A model generated the notes under the pieces. The model searched no databases. It saw only the letters and a program-made list of their open reading frames with translations, and was not told the DNA's origin. A stretch of DNA of 64,000 bases, taken from positions 224,020 through 288,019 of the forward strand of contig CAJTYW010000001.1 in NCBI GenBank assembly GCA_910583995.1. Direction: 5' to 3'. Below, piece after piece: positions 63,777-64,000 of this stretch. Positions within the stretch are counted from its first letter, which is position 1. Each line of letters begins with the position of its first letter. The DNA comes from an uncultured Christensenella sp. (GTDB lineage Bacteria > Bacillota > Clostridia > Christensenellales > UBA3700). Both the position numbers and the translations under genes were made by a program.

Positions 63777-63822
63777 TGGTGCACCTTCAGGGACTCGAAC
63801 CCTGGGCCCAATGATTAAGAGT
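63777..63822. repeat. E2 right attachment repeat
   Basis: Identical to 53,086-53,131; the 3' part of the intact tRNA-Lys. Confidence 0.9.
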
Positions 63823-63852
63823 CATTTGCTCTACCAACTGAGCTAAAGGTGC
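63777..63852 (-). tRNA. tRNA-Lys(CUU)
   Basis: 76 bases, acceptor GCACCTT, anticodon loop CTCTTAA, encoded CCA. Kept intact across the E2 junction. Confidence 0.95.
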
Positions 63853-63857
63853 ATTTT

Positions 63858-63941
63858 TGGTGCGGATGAAGAGACTTGAACTCCCACATCGTAGATACTA
63901 GATCCTAAGTCTAGCGCGTCTGCCAATTCCGCCACATCCGC
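63858..63941 (-). tRNA. tRNA-Leu(UAG)
   Basis: 84 bases with a long variable arm, acceptor GCGGATG, anticodon loop CTTAGGA, encoded CCA. Confidence 0.94.
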
Positions 63942-63950
63942 ATATAAAAA

Positions 63951-64000
<50 letters not shown>

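Larger units (their letters stand above)
53132..63822. mobile_element. E2: integrated inovirus-like element (about 10.7 kb) in tRNA-Lys
   Basis: Bounded by 46-base direct repeats. On the leftward strand from the repressor: two unknown proteins, two membrane-anchored proteins, a pIII-position protein, Zot-like ATPase, three small proteins, a DUF4373/DnaD-like replication protein, DUF3970 and a cluster of four hairpins. Rightward: XRE repressor and integrase. The structural block is homologous to E1 in order and sequence, while integrase, repressor, early genes and replication genes are unrelated. Phage nature is inferred from the same arguments as for E1. Confidence 0.75.

Overview
The window is AT-rich with Gram-positive ribosome binding sites. 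It carries yqfC and yqfD sporulation genes, indolepyruvate:ferredoxin oxidoreductase and ferredoxin genes, and no respiratory genes. This fits an anaerobic, spore-lineage Clostridia bacterium, probably an uncultured gut type. The species cannot be named from sequence alone.

Layout. 1-20,045: leftward housekeeping and metabolic genes. They comprise yqfC-yqfD-phoH-7TM HD phosphodiesterase-ybeY, dnaB, pepF, a patatin lipase, a coiled-coil gene-coaD-rsmD-5-FCL-alr, and a cluster of ACT, two phenylacetate-CoA ligases, iorAB and an aconitase-family hydratase that looks built for arylpyruvate/2-oxoacid fermentation. 20,475-28,055: mixed small genes, including rdgB, a Nudix gene broken by a stop in its Nudix box, a ferredoxin, a low-molecular-weight phosphatase, tag, and a kinase-hydrolase pair behind a structured leader with a terminator. 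28,364-35,023: one gene for a 2,219-residue wall or membrane surface protein with MBG-type repeats. 35,629-36,724: a nuclease-like gene remnant, a small gene and a tRNA-Tyr.

36,782-45,441 (E1) and 53,132-63,822 (E2) are two related integrated elements. Each sits in a tRNA anticodon arm (E1 in tRNA-Thr(UGU), E2 in tRNA-Lys(CUU)), flanked by direct repeats. Each has a tyrosine integrase, an XRE repressor with clustered operators, a Zot/pI-like ATPase, and the same morphogenesis block. That block is a membrane-anchored Ig-like protein, a conserved hairpin intergenic region, a signal-peptide protein with hydrophobic C-terminal segments, the Zot-like ATPase joined by a GTGA overlap, and a small protein. 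Size, order and the ATPase suggest filamentous (inovirus-like) prophages of a Gram-positive host. No classical small major coat protein was found. The replication modules differ: E1 has an HUH rolling-circle Rep and an SSB, while E2 has a DUF4373/DnaD-like protein and two predicted small RNAs antisense to the rep leader. Each element has a large hairpin beside its rep end, where a filamentous phage would carry origin and packaging signals.

45,302-45,923 is a leftward tRNA array (Pro, CAU, Asp, Phe, Thr, Tyr) with its own promoter. 46,329-52,726 holds chromate-type transporter halves, an ACT protein, a radical SAM protein, DUF4180 and a DUF3883-like nuclease candidate. The window ends in a second leftward tRNA array (Gly, Leu, Lys). 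Three genes (phoH, alr and perhaps a small membrane gene) appear to need a non-AUG, probably AUU, start.
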